Source: Porphyridium purpureum (taxonomy: Eukaryota; Rhodophyta; Bangiophyceae; Porphyridiales; Porphyridiaceae). Taken from it: a stretch of DNA of 64,000 nucleotides. The stretch's first letter is position 1. Every line of letters starts with the position of its first letter. Positions 10,501 to 19,642 of the stretch are shown here, piece by piece. Location of the stretch: NCBI GenBank assembly GCA_008690995.1, contig VRMN01000026.1:1-64000 (forward strand). Direction: 5' to 3'. The notes under the pieces are model-generated. The model worked only from the letters and a program-made list of their open reading frames with translations. It ran no database searches and had not been told where the DNA came from. The position numbers were made by a program, and so were the translations under genes.

Positions 10501-12395
10501 CCATATCCGAAGGCATTGCCCGTTTTGGTGAGGACTGGCTTGCCATCGCGGGTAGGCCAGCATTCTTCATGCGCGGCCGCAAACCAGCCGGCTTACGCGC
10601 GCGCGCAGCGGAACTGGGTGTGCTTCCAGTGCACGCAGCAGCAGCGAGCGACGCGACGCGGAACGACGCGACGCGAGCAGAGAGTAGCAGCGACGCAATG
10701 TATACAAGCGCGGCGACAGGGGGACCAGAGGACGAAGCGGCAGGTCTGGGGGTGGCAGAAGTTGTGGCCACAGCGGTGGCGATGGCCACGCCCGCCGGCC
10801 GCCATGCATTAGCATCCGAGCTTCGTGCGCTCACCAGCACCGGCGCTCTGCCTTTCCGCCGCACGATGGACAAGGCAGTGGCGGCGCGCGTTCCGAACGC
10901 GCAATTCGTTAAGTTGAAGCTCCTCTTCAACAAGAAGAATTCAGAAATGCCTTCGTCGTTCCACAAGACGAAGTGCCGCATCGTCGCGCAAGGATGCGTC
11001 GTGCTGGACGCCGATGGGCGTCGCGCGCGCGAAGAACCGTACCCTTTTGATCGCCCACCAGGTTTGCTGGCGATCCGCGCCTCGATGAGCATGGCGCTCA
11101 TGCTCCATGGACCATCCGCCGACGGCGCCTTCTTCGACGTAACGTGTGCCTACCCCAGTGCACCATTGGGCGGCCGTCCGACATTCGGATATCTGCGCGA
11201 CTTGGTCCCGGTCGTGAAGGGTCTAGTCAGCGAAGCCGACTACAGAAAGATGGCCGCATGCAGCGAGCCTGTCGTGGAGCTACCGCAGGCTCTGTACGGA
11301 ATGAAAAGGAGCGGCAGCGACTTCAGCCACGACGCTCGCGAGCGTGTCCGGCGGCTTGGATGGCAAGAATCCAACGCGGACAAGAACCAGTACTGGCGCC
11401 GCGACGCGAACGGCAGCATGCTCACGCTGAGCATGTACGTCGACGATGGCGCACTCTTCGGCAATGCGGATGCGGTACGAGTGGCGGTCAAACAACTGAA
11501 GACCGTCTTCAGAATCGACCAGAAGGTCGAATACATTGCAGACTCGGCGCGTACGCGCCCTATCAAGTATCTCGGCATGCACATCTATCGCGACGGCGGC
11601 CGATGGATACTGGATTCGGGGGTGTACGCCACCCATGTGGCGAACGGCCACACCGCGGACAACTTGCGCGTGCGCAGCACGCCACTCAGCGAGCGGGTCG
11701 ACGACAATGGACCCGGCGGGCGCGCGTGCCCGACAAACAAGCGAACAGTGATTGGCCAACTGCTGTGGCTCAGCCGAACCACGCGAGCAGACATCGCTTA
11801 TGCCACGGCGCATGTGGCGCGTTATGTCGACCGGTGGGGGCCAAGCGCGGATCGCGCGCTCGACGAGATCGTCGGGTATCTGAAGAAGCATGCGGACGTC
11901 TGTCTGCAATACGACATACCCGCGACAGGAAGTCGCGACGTTCGGTTGCACGCGTGGGCTGATGCCGACTTCTCGGCACCGTCATCCACGAGCGGCGCCG
12001 TGCTCTTCATATCGAATGGCAGATGCCGACACCTTGTAGACTGGACCAGTCGGCGCCAGCGGCGCGTCAGCACCTCGACGACCGAGGCTGAGTTGGTAGC
12101 GCTGCACGACGCAGCGCAAGGCAGCGTGTTCCCAGTGGCGACACTGGCGGAAGAACTTTTGAGGCGCTGGCCTCCGATCGTTGTGCGGTGCGACAACGAG
12201 TCGACTTTGCGCGCGGTGGAGCGCGGCCACAGTGACCGGCTACTGCATGCGCCAAAGATGCAGCGCATCTCTCTGAGATGGTTGCACGAGATAGCAGCGG
12301 ACGGACTCGTCAAGTTCGTCTATGTCGCTACGCGCGACAACATCGCTGACGGCTTGACGAAGCCGATTGCCACCGACGTGTTTCGCGGCCATGCA
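7572..12395 (+). CDS. Copia gag-pol polyprotein (main part)
   Basis: About 1608 codons from the ATG at 7572 to the point where element 1 is inserted. Domains in order: coiled gag region; basic stretch with a zinc-knuckle-like CHRC...HNC near 8912-8955; aspartic protease VIDTGATHTF near 9070; a compact HHCC-like motif; integrase core with D, D and E near 9530, 9710 and 9808; a Cys-rich stretch at about 10300-10425; a Myb/SANT-like segment at 10474-10620; reverse transcriptase with YVDD near 11440; RNase H with TTEAELVAL near 12080. Integrase before reverse transcriptase is diagnostic of copia. The Cys-rich plus Myb-like module is not a usual part. A short C-terminal remainder lies beyond the insertion at 30836-31060. 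Confidence 0.92.
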
Positions 12396-12699
12396 TGTTA
12401 CCAATGCTGTGCCTTTATTCTCTCTCTCTTCTTCTTCTTTCTTACCTCTTCTGTCTCCGAGCAAGACCTGACCGGCTAGCCCGGGCAGGCGCGTCGCCTT
12501 TTTATACCCTTACTTCCGCCAGGGACAGCAAGGCGCCAAGAGAAATGACAATGCAAATCATTGGCATTTCTGCGCACGTCTAGAAGTTTCCGGAACCTCT
12601 AGAAGCTTCTAGAAACGGTTAAACGGTCTACCGGTTTAACGGCTTACCGGTTTCGGATTAACCGAACCGTTCTAGGTGACTGGGGTCGAACGGATAACA
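12396..12699 (-). repeat. Element 1 LTR, left copy (3' LTR)
   Basis: 304 bp with TG...CA ends and terminal TGTTA/TAACA. Read on the minus strand, it carries AACGG repeats, two heat-shock elements, a CCAAT box, TATAAAAA (12499-12506) and AATAAA near 12414. Confidence 0.95.
12499..12614 (-). promoter_or_regulatory. Heat-shock-type promoter in the gypsy LTR
   Basis: Two perfect three-unit heat-shock elements of the form GAAnnTTCnnGAA lie at 12583-12595 (GAAGTTTCCGGAA) and 12602-12614 (GAAGCTTCTAGAA). They are followed in the element's sense by CCAAT and then TATAAAAA at 12499-12506, about 75 bp away. The arrangement recurs at 30714-30745, 31385-31416 and 36554-36585. In element 2 the variable bases changed but the GAA/TTC triplets did not. 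Confidence 0.75.
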
Positions 12700-12818
12700 T
12701 CTCCCCCCCTCTTGGCTCGACGTCTCGGCGAGACTCCAAACTAAGTTGCATTCTTGGCTCGAGGAACCCGCGCTCCGGGAGAAAACCTCTGCCTAGCAAA
12801 CTTCTCACAATTCCCAAG
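12700..12818 (-). other. Element 1 sequence between pol end and 3' LTR
   Basis: About 120 bp between the pol stop and the left LTR. The LTR-proximal end is TCTCCCCCCC on the plus strand, a G-rich polypurine tract on the element's sense strand. No gene seen. Confidence 0.6.
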
Positions 12819-13285
12819 TCATTCAGAGTCAGACTCCTCGATAATTTTCAACAAGTCTGGCTCAGAATCGGACGCCGGCATTTCGTCGGGTACTTCTTCA
12901 TCATTTTCCCCTACCATGTAGTCTTCGCGTCCATAGTATGGCTTCAGATGCTGGGTCGGAAAAACATCATGACAAGCCACACCCTCGGGCAAAATCACTC
13001 GGTAAGCATGCGAGCTTACCTTCTCAATGACAGGCACCGGACCAAGAAACTTTGGTGCCGCCAAATCACTCTTGTTCGGCCGCAGTTGCGGCGCTGTGAC
13101 CAACACTTGATCACCAACTTGAAACTCCCGGGCATCCTTGCGTCGATCGAAGAACTTCTGCATTCTCCCTTGGGCTTCGATCAAATTGTCGCGGACTTCT
13201 TCATGGACTTTGCACAGGCGAAACCAGTGCTCCGCCACGTCCTTCGTCTGCCCGTCGCGCGCAGGCCTCCACCCTTCGCTCGGTG
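12819..13285 (-). CDS. Element 1 pol, C-terminal part
   Basis: C-terminal end of the element 1 polyprotein, separated from the rest by element 3. It contains the integrase tail with VGDQVLVTAPQL, a GPVPVIEKV segment and HDVFPTQHLKPYY, typical of Ty3/gypsy integrase ends, then an acidic tail. No chromodomain is seen. The matching part of element 2 is at 31622-32080. Confidence 0.9.
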
Positions 13286-13565
13286 TGCTATGCTGTACAC
13301 CCCATGCACTGTACACATGTAGCACCTGTACTCCATAGTACAGTCCACCCTCCAAAACCCCATCCAAACCCACCACTGAGTTAGATCCAGGGCTTTGCGG
13401 CAGTATATAATCCACGCCGCCGTGCGGCCCGAGCTAAACAAAAAGTAAAGGAGGTATCGAAGTGCGAGGAGAGGTTGGTGTGCCGTTGGTGTCGGGGTTC
13501 GATCCGGGCGGGTGCCTGTAGGTGAGAGAGAGGGGTTGTAGTGGCTGCGGGTGTAGTACACAGCA
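13286..13565 (+). repeat. Element 3 5' LTR
   Basis: 280 bp, identical on inspection to 25959-26238. Four GTAC sites lie at 13295-13341, followed by TATATAA at 13404-13410, consistent with a U3 promoter. A GGTTCGATCC box at 13496-13505 resembles a Pol III B box but has no tRNA fold. Confidence 0.95.
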
Positions 13566-13566
13566 T

Positions 13567-13578
13567 AATTCTAGAATT
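13567..13578 (+). other. 12-bp palindrome at the element 3 primer position
   Basis: One base after the 5' LTR lies the perfect palindrome AATTCTAGAATT. No TGG-type tRNA primer site is present there. Element 4 has AATTTGCAAATT at the same relative place (19630-19641). Confidence 0.6.
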
Positions 13579-13706
13579 AGCGTTGCCCCATTCTTGAGTA
13601 ATTTCTTGTGGGAGCGCGCGGGCCGGTCTGGTTGGTGGTCGGGTGGCCCGGAACCAGGGCGACGTGGGGGAGAGGTGCCAGGTCGGGTGGCTCTGGTGTC
13701 TCGTTT

Positions 13707-13998
13707 TGTCACAAACGGAGCTTCTTTTCTTTACTTCTTCTTCTCTCCTCCTCTACCTCCTCTCTTCTTTCTAGCCTTTTTTCTTCGTTCGGCTGCCGCT
13801 CGCTCTGTTTTATACCCGCCTTCCGGCGCCGCAACGGCTTGCCCGGCGGGTTCAGCCCTCGGAATAACCCAATCCCGCGGCCCTCAACATAACTCAGCTG
13901 TACCACACGGTACACCCACAGCTGTACTTTCAGTACACTTAGGGACTGTACCTCTGCGTACTCGCTGTACTGAGACCTGCATCAGGTCGCTCGCGACA
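13707..13998 (-). repeat. Element 4 LTR, left copy (3' LTR)
   Basis: 292 bp. On the element's sense strand a cluster of seven GTAC sites (13900-13970) lies upstream of TATAAAA (13808-13814), followed by a purine-rich tail. Two differences from 19643-19934, both in the pyrimidine tract. Confidence 0.95.
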
Positions 13999-14708
13999 TC
14001 CCACACTTCCCGCTTATCCACAGCGACCATTGCGATAGCGTGTTCTAAGCCCACGCGCCGCATGCATAGCAGCCGTTCCCGTGCCGCTCAACAGGTTCAA
14101 GCACAATGAGCTGAGATCGAGCGGACGAAGTACAGTGTAAGCTGACAGGGTACAGTGCCAGCAACAGGGCCAAAAAAATAAGGTGGCCGGTGCCGCTCAC
14201 AAGTGACGCCCACTGACAAGACCCCGTACAGGCTGCCATCCCCCTCCCCCGCTAACCTTAAAGGAAAGGTGCGCTGTTACGGCTCTGCCCAATGTCACCC
14301 CGGGGAATTACCCTAGCCACGGATCCCCAGCATTTCACAGGGGCAGTTTTCTCTAATCAGGGAGTGTCTAAGATCCTCTTCAATTCTCGTTTGCCAAACT
14401 GCCGAAATTTAGAGTATATACACCCCCAAATATGGACTCAGGTACAGTATTACTGTACTTCACTGTACACAGACTGTACTTCATTTTGTTCTTTATCATT
14501 CGTTCTACCGTCTTGCTGCGGGCACGGCTCCTTCTTTACCGTCCAGCCATGGACACAGCTCCTTCTTTAATGTCCAGCAACGGACACAGCTCCTTCTTTA
14601 TCGTCCAGCAACGGACCCAGCTCCTTCTTTACCGTCCAGCCACGGACACTCCATCTTTATTCGAACATTTTTTTTTTGAGAGCAGCGACGGCCGATAGCC
14701 ACCCAGCG
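13999..14708 (-). other. Element 4 3' untranslated region
   Basis: About 710 bp between pol and the 3' LTR with no gene seen. It has more GTAC sites (around 14129, 14150 and 14442-14482) and a 31-bp tandem repeat. The bases next to the LTR are purine-rich on the sense strand (GCGGGAAGTGTGGGA), a candidate polypurine tract. Confidence 0.6.
14527..14650 (-). repeat. 31-bp tandem repeat, four copies
   Basis: Units begin at 14527, 14558, 14589 and 14620 with GCTCCTTCTTTA and contain GTCCAGC(C/A)A(T/C)GGAC; a decayed fifth start is at about 14648. The GTCC...GGAC core of each unit can pair with itself, so the array could form a row of small hairpins in RNA. Confidence 0.85.
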
Positions 14709-17700
14709 TCAAACACCTTCTGCCATGTCTCGGTACGCGGCTACCAGCATGGGCGGGAGCGTCTTCTCAGCCTCCCATGTGTCGCCTCGCTTCCCCATAC
14801 CCCGCCATCTCACCTTGTACTCGCGGCCTCCACCCGCAGCCCGATCTTCCACAATTGCCTCCACCACCCAACTTGCATCTCCTCCAGCGAACACGTTCGT
14901 GCCGGCCATGTCTACCACGTCCGGGTCTGCCTTGTGCAAGCGGTTCACATGCACGAGCTGGCCATGGAGCTCTGCGTCATCTCGGCCGTTTGCGCTGACC
15001 ACGACTGCGTGAACCCCGTTCCGCTTTGTGATGCGGAAAGGTCCGAGCCACGGCTTTGTCAGCTTGCGACCCTGCCTCGTACTTGGGCACCACACGTATA
15101 CGATGTCGCCTTCGGCAAACGTTTCCTTGTTCCGATGAATGTTTCTGTCATAGTACCTTGCAAACCTCTCGGCGTTCTCCGACATCTTATTCCCGGCGAG
15201 CCGATAGGCGCGCGCCAGCTGTGCGGAGATATCTTGCGGTTGCTGGCCCCCTTCAACCGCTCGCGGTCCGGCCATGCTTGCCCAGTCCTTGGCTGGCGAC
15301 CCAAACATCATTTCGTACGGCGAGAAGCCGGTGGCTGCGTGGCGCGACGTGTTGTACGCGTAGGTTACAACGGACAGCCACCTATCCCAGTCGCGCGAGC
15401 TTGCACTGACGTACGCCGACAGCATCTTGCACAGGGTCGCATTGAAGCGCTCCACCCTTCCGTTCGTCTGCGGGTGGTAGGCTGTCGTCATGAGCCTCCG
15501 GATTCCGAGTCTGGCGCAAAGCGACGTGATCACCTCACCGACAAAGTTTGAGCCCCGGTCGGACAAGATGGACTCCGGCGGGCCAAAGACAGTCAACCAC
15601 GTCTGCAGGAAACTCCGCGCCACGGTCTCTGCCTTCTCGTCCGGGAGCGCCACGGCAACCGCCCATCGCGTCCAAGCATCCATCATGACGAGCACCTTGA
15701 TATTTCCCGTTCGCGTCTCCGGACTGATGGTGAGGATGTCCATGCCTACAATTTCAAAGCGTCTGGACGCCGAGTACTGCACCATCGCCGCGTTCCGGCG
15801 GGGTGGTGGTGCCTTGCGCGCTATGCACTCGTGGCAGCACCGAACGAACTTCCGAACGTCTTCTGTCCACCCGGGCCACCACCACTGCGCGTCGGCTATC
15901 CTCGCCGCCGTCCTCGCCGTCCCCATGTGAGCCGACAGCGGGGCTCCGTGATAGACATTCAGAACTGCCGACACAAGGGCGTCAGGGACCACCCGCCTGG
16001 GCATGTCTTTCAGCAACGCAAACACAATCCCGTCTTCGTCCACGATATACTCAGGGAAGGAGTACTTTGACGCGGGGCCTGATAGGTTCTTGAGCTCAGC
16101 GCAGATCTGCTCGTCCTCTGCGTACGCTGCTCTGAGCTCGTCGTCCGTGGGCACAGCGTATAGCGCCCCACTGTCTTGCGTGTCCCGTACCTCCCGGACC
16201 TCTTCTTCCGTGCCAGTGTCCAGAGGAGTACGCGATAGCGCATCGGCCACGATATTCGCTGCGCCTGGCTTGTGCTTCACGTCAAACTCGAAATCTTGCA
16301 CGCGCATGATCCACCTTGCCGTCCGACCCCGTGGCTCTTTCTGGCGAAGCAGCCACAGCAGCGCCGAGTGATCCGTCACGAGAATGAACTTCTTGCCGAA
16401 CAGATAGTGCCTGAACTTTTCCATGGATAGTATGGCACCCAAGCACTCTTGCTCCGTGACGCTGTAGTTCAGCTCTGCGCCTCGGAATGCCCTTGAGTAA
16501 AAGGCCACCGGGCGCCGCTGGTCCCCTTGAAGCAAGACCGCGCCAATGCCCACCTGGCTCGCGTCGACTTCAAGAACCATCTCGGCGGCCGGATTGAATG
16601 CAACCAGGACTGCGCTACCGTCGTCCATCGGATCACCTAGCGCATGGCGTAGGTCTATGAACGCGGCGCGCTGGTCGTCCCCGAATCTGCTCGCCCACTC
16701 TGCGCCACCAGCCGTCTTCCGGTGGAAGCCACCTTTCTTGTCCGTCAATCCGAGCCCAGTCAGCGCCCGCCTCAGCGGGAGGGCGCGCTCCTCGAAGTTC
16801 GGTATGAAGTTACGAAACCAGCCGACCAGTCCCAGGAACCGCTGCAGGTCCTTCGCTTCTTCTGGCTCTGGCCACTCCAGGATTGCCCGCGTCTTATCTA
16901 CCCCAGGCCGCAAACCTTGCGGGCCAATGCGATGGCCCAGAAACTGTACTTCTGCCAGAGCAATCTTGCACTTGCGGGCCGACAGTGTAAGCCCCGACGC
17001 CGCGAACCTTCGCAAGATCTGACGAAGTCCTTCCACATGTTCCTCGAAGGTCTCATGTCCCACTGTCAGATCGTCAATGTAGATCTGCGCGTGTGCATGG
17101 CGCATAGGGCCCAAAATCCGGTTGTTGAGTCGCTGGAAAGTTGGCGGACTATTGCAGCAGCCCTGCGGCAGACGCGTGTATTCAAATAGCCCCTCACGTG
17201 TGATCATGGCAGTCAAATGCATGCTTTCTGGCGCAAGGGGCACCTGGAAAAACCCGTCCTTGAGATCGAGAGCGCTCTTCCATCGGCGCCTCGAAAGCCA
17301 GTCGAGCATCTCCCCAACGTCTGGGATTGGGTACCTGTCCTTGATTGTGATTGCATTGAGCGGGCGAAAGTCGGTAGTCATCCGATACGATCCATCTGGT
17401 TTCCGGATCAGTACGTTGGCTGCTGCACACTCCGACGTGCTCGGCTGCAGCACTCCCTTAGCGACAAGGGCTTCGACCAGGCTGCGCTCGGCCTCGTTCT
17501 CGGCCTCTGAGCGCCTGCGCACTTTGGCCACCAGAGGGCGCTGGCCCGGTTCGACAGTGATGGTGTGTTCCACCAGGTCCGTCAATCCCATGGACGGCCT
17601 GAACAGCACCCACGCCTCAGCTAGGACGTCGCCGACTCGTTTGCGCTGCTCGGGCTCGAGATGCCCAAGCTCGATGGCCGCGGCGTTGCGCAGGGCTTCC

Positions 17701-18317
17701 TCTTTCTCGGCCGCGTGCTTCTGCTCCAGCTGGGCGATTCGACGATCAATCTCGCCCGGTTCTTCAAGATGACCGATGTGTTCTGGGCCCGGCAGACCAC
17801 TCACTTGCTCGAACGGTAGAGAACCTCCACGCTTGAAGAACACAGCTTGACCTGGCAGCACGGCCGCGACTTCTCGAACCTGGAAGTCCCAGCCGATCAA
17901 GAGATCTGTCTTGAGGTGTTCCGCCACTCGGACCGTCTCGCACGGAAAAACGAAAGACCCGAGATGCAGATCCAGAAACCCAACGCTGACTCTGCCCAAG
18001 GAGGCGCCGTCCGGCCCTCGCGCTCCCCAACTTGACGGCTGCGTTTTCAAGCCGAGCCGGTCAGCCACGCTCGGGCTCACCCATGTTGAGTTTGCGCCCG
18101 TGTCCAGAACTGCCAGTGCAACCACTGCCTGGCCACATGCGGTGAGCTTCACCCGCAACGTCGGACTGTTGTCCGCACGCACGGCTAGCTCCGAGTCGCC
18201 GTCTTGTTCCTTGGCGTACGCCGCGCCTTGCAACTCTGCCTCACCTGAGGCATCGCCCGGCTCCCACCATTCCATGCAGGGGGCAGCTACTGCTTGCTGC
18301 CCCACTGCCCGTTTTTT
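14709..18317 (-). CDS. Element 4 pol (protease, RT, RNase H, integrase, chromodomain)
   Basis: Read from the recoding site at 18311-18317, about 1200 codons. Order seen: aspartic protease VLDTGANSTWVS; reverse transcriptase with TTDFRPLNAI and YIDD; RNase H with TDHSALLWLL; integrase with an HHCC zinc motif and the D, D, E core (QTNGRVERFNATL); a C-terminal chromodomain (YKVRWRG...DTWEAEKTL). Reverse transcriptase before integrase marks Ty3/gypsy and the chromodomain marks a chromovirus, a group thought to target marked chromatin. Confidence 0.93.
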   Translation of the reverse strand, partial: KKRAVGQQAVAAPCMEWWEPGDASGEAELQGAAYAKEQDGDSELAVRADNSPTLRVKLTACGQAVVALAVLDTGANSTWVSPSVADRLGLKTQPSSWGARGPDGASLGRVSVGFLDLHLGSFVFPCETVRVAEHLKTDLLIGWDFQVREVAAVLPGQAVFFKRGGSLPFEQVSGLPGPEHIGHLEEPGEIDRRIAQLEQKHAAEKEEALRNAAAIELGHLEPEQRKRVGDVLAEAWVLFRPSMGLTDLVEHTITVEPGQRPLVAKVRRRSEAENEAERSLVEALVAKGVLQPSTSECAAANVLIRKPDGSYRMTTDFRPLNAITIKDRYPIPDVGEMLDWLSRRRWKSALDLKDGFFQVPLAPESMHLTAMITREGLFEYTRLPQGCCNSPPTFQRLNNRILGPMRHAHAQIYIDDLTVGHETFEEHVEGLRQILRRFAASGLTLSARKCKIALAEVQFLGHRIGPQGLRPGVDKTRAILEWPEPEEAKDLQRFLGLVGWFRNFIPNFEERALPLRRALTGLGLTDKKGGFHRKTAGGAEWASRFGDDQRAAFIDLRHALGDPMDDGSAVLVAFNPAAEMVLEVDASQVGIGAVLLQGDQRRPVAFYSRAFRGAELNYSVTEQECLGAILSMEKFRHYLFGKKFILVTDHSALLWLLRQKEPRGRTARWIMRVQDFEFDVKHKPGAANIVADALSRTPLDTGTEEEVREVRDTQDSGALYAVPTDDELRAAYAEDEQICAELKNLSGPASKYSFPEYIVDEDGIVFALLKDMPRRVVPDALVSAVLNVYHGAPLSAHMGTARTAARIADAQWWWPGWTEDVRKFVRCCHECIARKAPPPRRNAAMVQYSASRRFEIVGMDILTISPETRTGNIKVLVMMDAWTRWAVAVALPDEKAETVARSFLQTWLTVFGPPESILSDRGSNFVGEVITSLCARLGIRRLMTTAYHPQTNGRVERFNATLCKMLSAYVSASSRDWDRWLSVVTYAYNTSRHAATGFSPYEMMFGSPAKDWASMAGPRAVEGGQQPQDISAQLARAYRLAGNKMSENAERFARYYDRNIHRNKETFAEGDIVYVWCPSTRQGRKLTKPWLGPFRITKRNGVHAVVVSANGRDDAELHGQLVHVNRLHKADPDVVDMAGTNVFAGGDASWVVEAIVEDRAAGGGREYKVRWRGMGKRGDTWEAEKTLPPMLVAAYRDMAEGV
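18280..18317 (-). promoter_or_regulatory. Programmed -1 frameshift signal, element 4
   Basis: Sense-strand order: heptamer A-AAA-AAC (18311-18317) in the gag frame, a 7-nt spacer (18304-18310), then a perfect 8-bp stem GGGGCAGC/GCTGCCCC with an 8-nt loop (18280-18303). Gag and pol are in a -1 relation here. This is the classical retroviral layout. Confidence 0.85.
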
Positions 18318-19585
18318 GGTCCGTGGCTCAAGCCACCGTCCGAATACGGCGCGCGTGGTGCTCCACCTTGGCCCGCGGGGCGATGCACTCCCCCATCGGC
18401 CCTTGGCCATCCATTGCGGCAATCCCTCTTCAAGTGTCCAAGTTCGCCGCACTGCCAGCACTGCGGCTGTCCGGGCAGAGCAGTCGGAAGGGCTTGGCGC
18501 TTGGCCTGTGGCCCAAAGCTCTCAACCTGGTATACATCCTCTGCGTACAGGCCGTAGTCACGACCGCGCTTCTGGATCGTCGTGCCCGGGACCTCGCCTA
18601 TGCGGCCCACTCTCTCGCGGCCAAGCGGGCGTTGCTGGCCAAACGGAGGAAGCGAGCGACTCGGTAGACCCTTCAAACCATCTTCACCGACGTGGTCTAC
18701 CAGAGCTGAGCGCAGCTTGGTGAACGAGACGCTCACGCCGATCATGCGGACCGTGTTCTTCAAGAACGCGGAGTCCATGGCTTCGATCAACACGTCCTTC
18801 TTGTCCTCGTCGTCCATCTTGAGCCCGTCAGCCTTGGTCTCCAGGTCGTTCAGAAAGACACTCAAGCTGGCTTTCCCCGGTTGGAACTTCATGCGGCGGA
18901 GCTCGGCTTTCAAAGCCTGGCGGTGCTCGACATTGAAAAACATGGACTCCAGTGCCTTCCACACACGGTTCGCTGCGCCGGGCCCTGCCGCATCGACATC
19001 TTTGATCACGGCTTGGTACCTTGACACCGCGGGCCCACCAAAGCAAGCGCTGATGTGCTCCGCGACATTGTCCCTTGCGAGGCCAAGTGTGTCCGCGTGC
19101 GACTCCCAGCAGGTACGCGACGCGAAGAAATGAGCGTCACCTGGGGCCTTGATAAGAACTTGAGCACTGCGGACCGCCTCGCGAAAGGTTGCTGCGAGCT
19201 TCAACTGCTCCTCCCAGAACGACCGATCCGTGGTACGGCCCGAGGTCTGCGCCGAGTTGCGGCTGTGCGCCTGGGCCTCCAGTTCAGCAACGCGAGCGCG
19301 AAGGGCCATCACTTCGGCTCCGCCCGGTGCAGCTAGGTCTCCAACCGGGACAACGGACTCTGCGTCGGCTGCGGCTTCCAGGTGACCTGGCGTCCCCTGC
19401 TCATTGTCGACAGCTTCACCCTGGTGCTCCACGACAGGCCCGTCTTCTGGCGCTGGGCCCCCGGCACGAGCGGCCCCTGCTTCGATGATCGCGGATCCGC
19501 TGCGTGGCTCCCCAAGTCCTGCCACAACTGCTGCCTCGCGAGGCCCACCTGCCTCTCCAACTCCTGCCCCACGCCCACGCGCCAT
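18287..19585 (-). CDS. Element 4 gag
   Basis: About 432 residues from the ATG at 19583-19585. The first part is Gly/Ala/Glu-rich, the middle is a Retrotrans_gag-like helical region, and the C-terminus has one zinc knuckle CWQCGELGHLKRDC (CX2CX4HX4C). The end overlaps pol by about 30 bases around the recoding signal. Confidence 0.88.
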   Translation of the reverse strand: MARGRGAGVGEAGGPREAAVVAGLGEPRSGSAIIEAGAARAGGPAPEDGPVVEHQGEAVDNEQGTPGHLEAAADAESVVPVGDLAAPGGAEVMALRARVAELEAQAHSRNSAQTSGRTTDRSFWEEQLKLAATFREAVRSAQVLIKAPGDAHFFASRTCWESHADTLGLARDNVAEHISACFGGPAVSRYQAVIKDVDAAGPGAANRVWKALESMFFNVEHRQALKAELRRMKFQPGKASLSVFLNDLETKADGLKMDDEDKKDVLIEAMDSAFLKNTVRMIGVSVSFTKLRSALVDHVGEDGLKGLPSRSLPPFGQQRPLGRERVGRIGEVPGTTIQKRGRDYGLYAEDVYQVESFGPQAKRQALPTALPGQPQCWQCGELGHLKRDCRNGWPRADGGVHRPAGQGGAPRAPYSDGGLSHGPKNGQWGSKQ

Positions 19586-19629
19586 CCTATCCCACTCCCA
19601 ACCCCACACTTCCTCGCTCCCACACGACC

Positions 19630-19641
19630 AATTTGCAAATT
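19630..19641 (-). other. 12-bp palindrome at the element 4 primer position
   Basis: AATTTGCAAATT lies one base inside the 5' LTR of element 4, mirroring 13567-13578 of element 3. Just beyond it (sense strand) is TGGTCGTGTGGGAG, which could instead be a displaced tRNA primer site. Confidence 0.55.
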
Positions 19642-19642
19642 A

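Noticed and set aside
12396-12479. Copia frame running on into the element 1 LTR as a hydrophobic tail
   Set aside because: It is read-on into an inserted LTR; the copia part ends at 12395.
13496-13505. GGTTCGATCC in the element 3 LTR as a tRNA gene or Pol III promoter
   Set aside because: No A box at a suitable distance and no cloverleaf around it.
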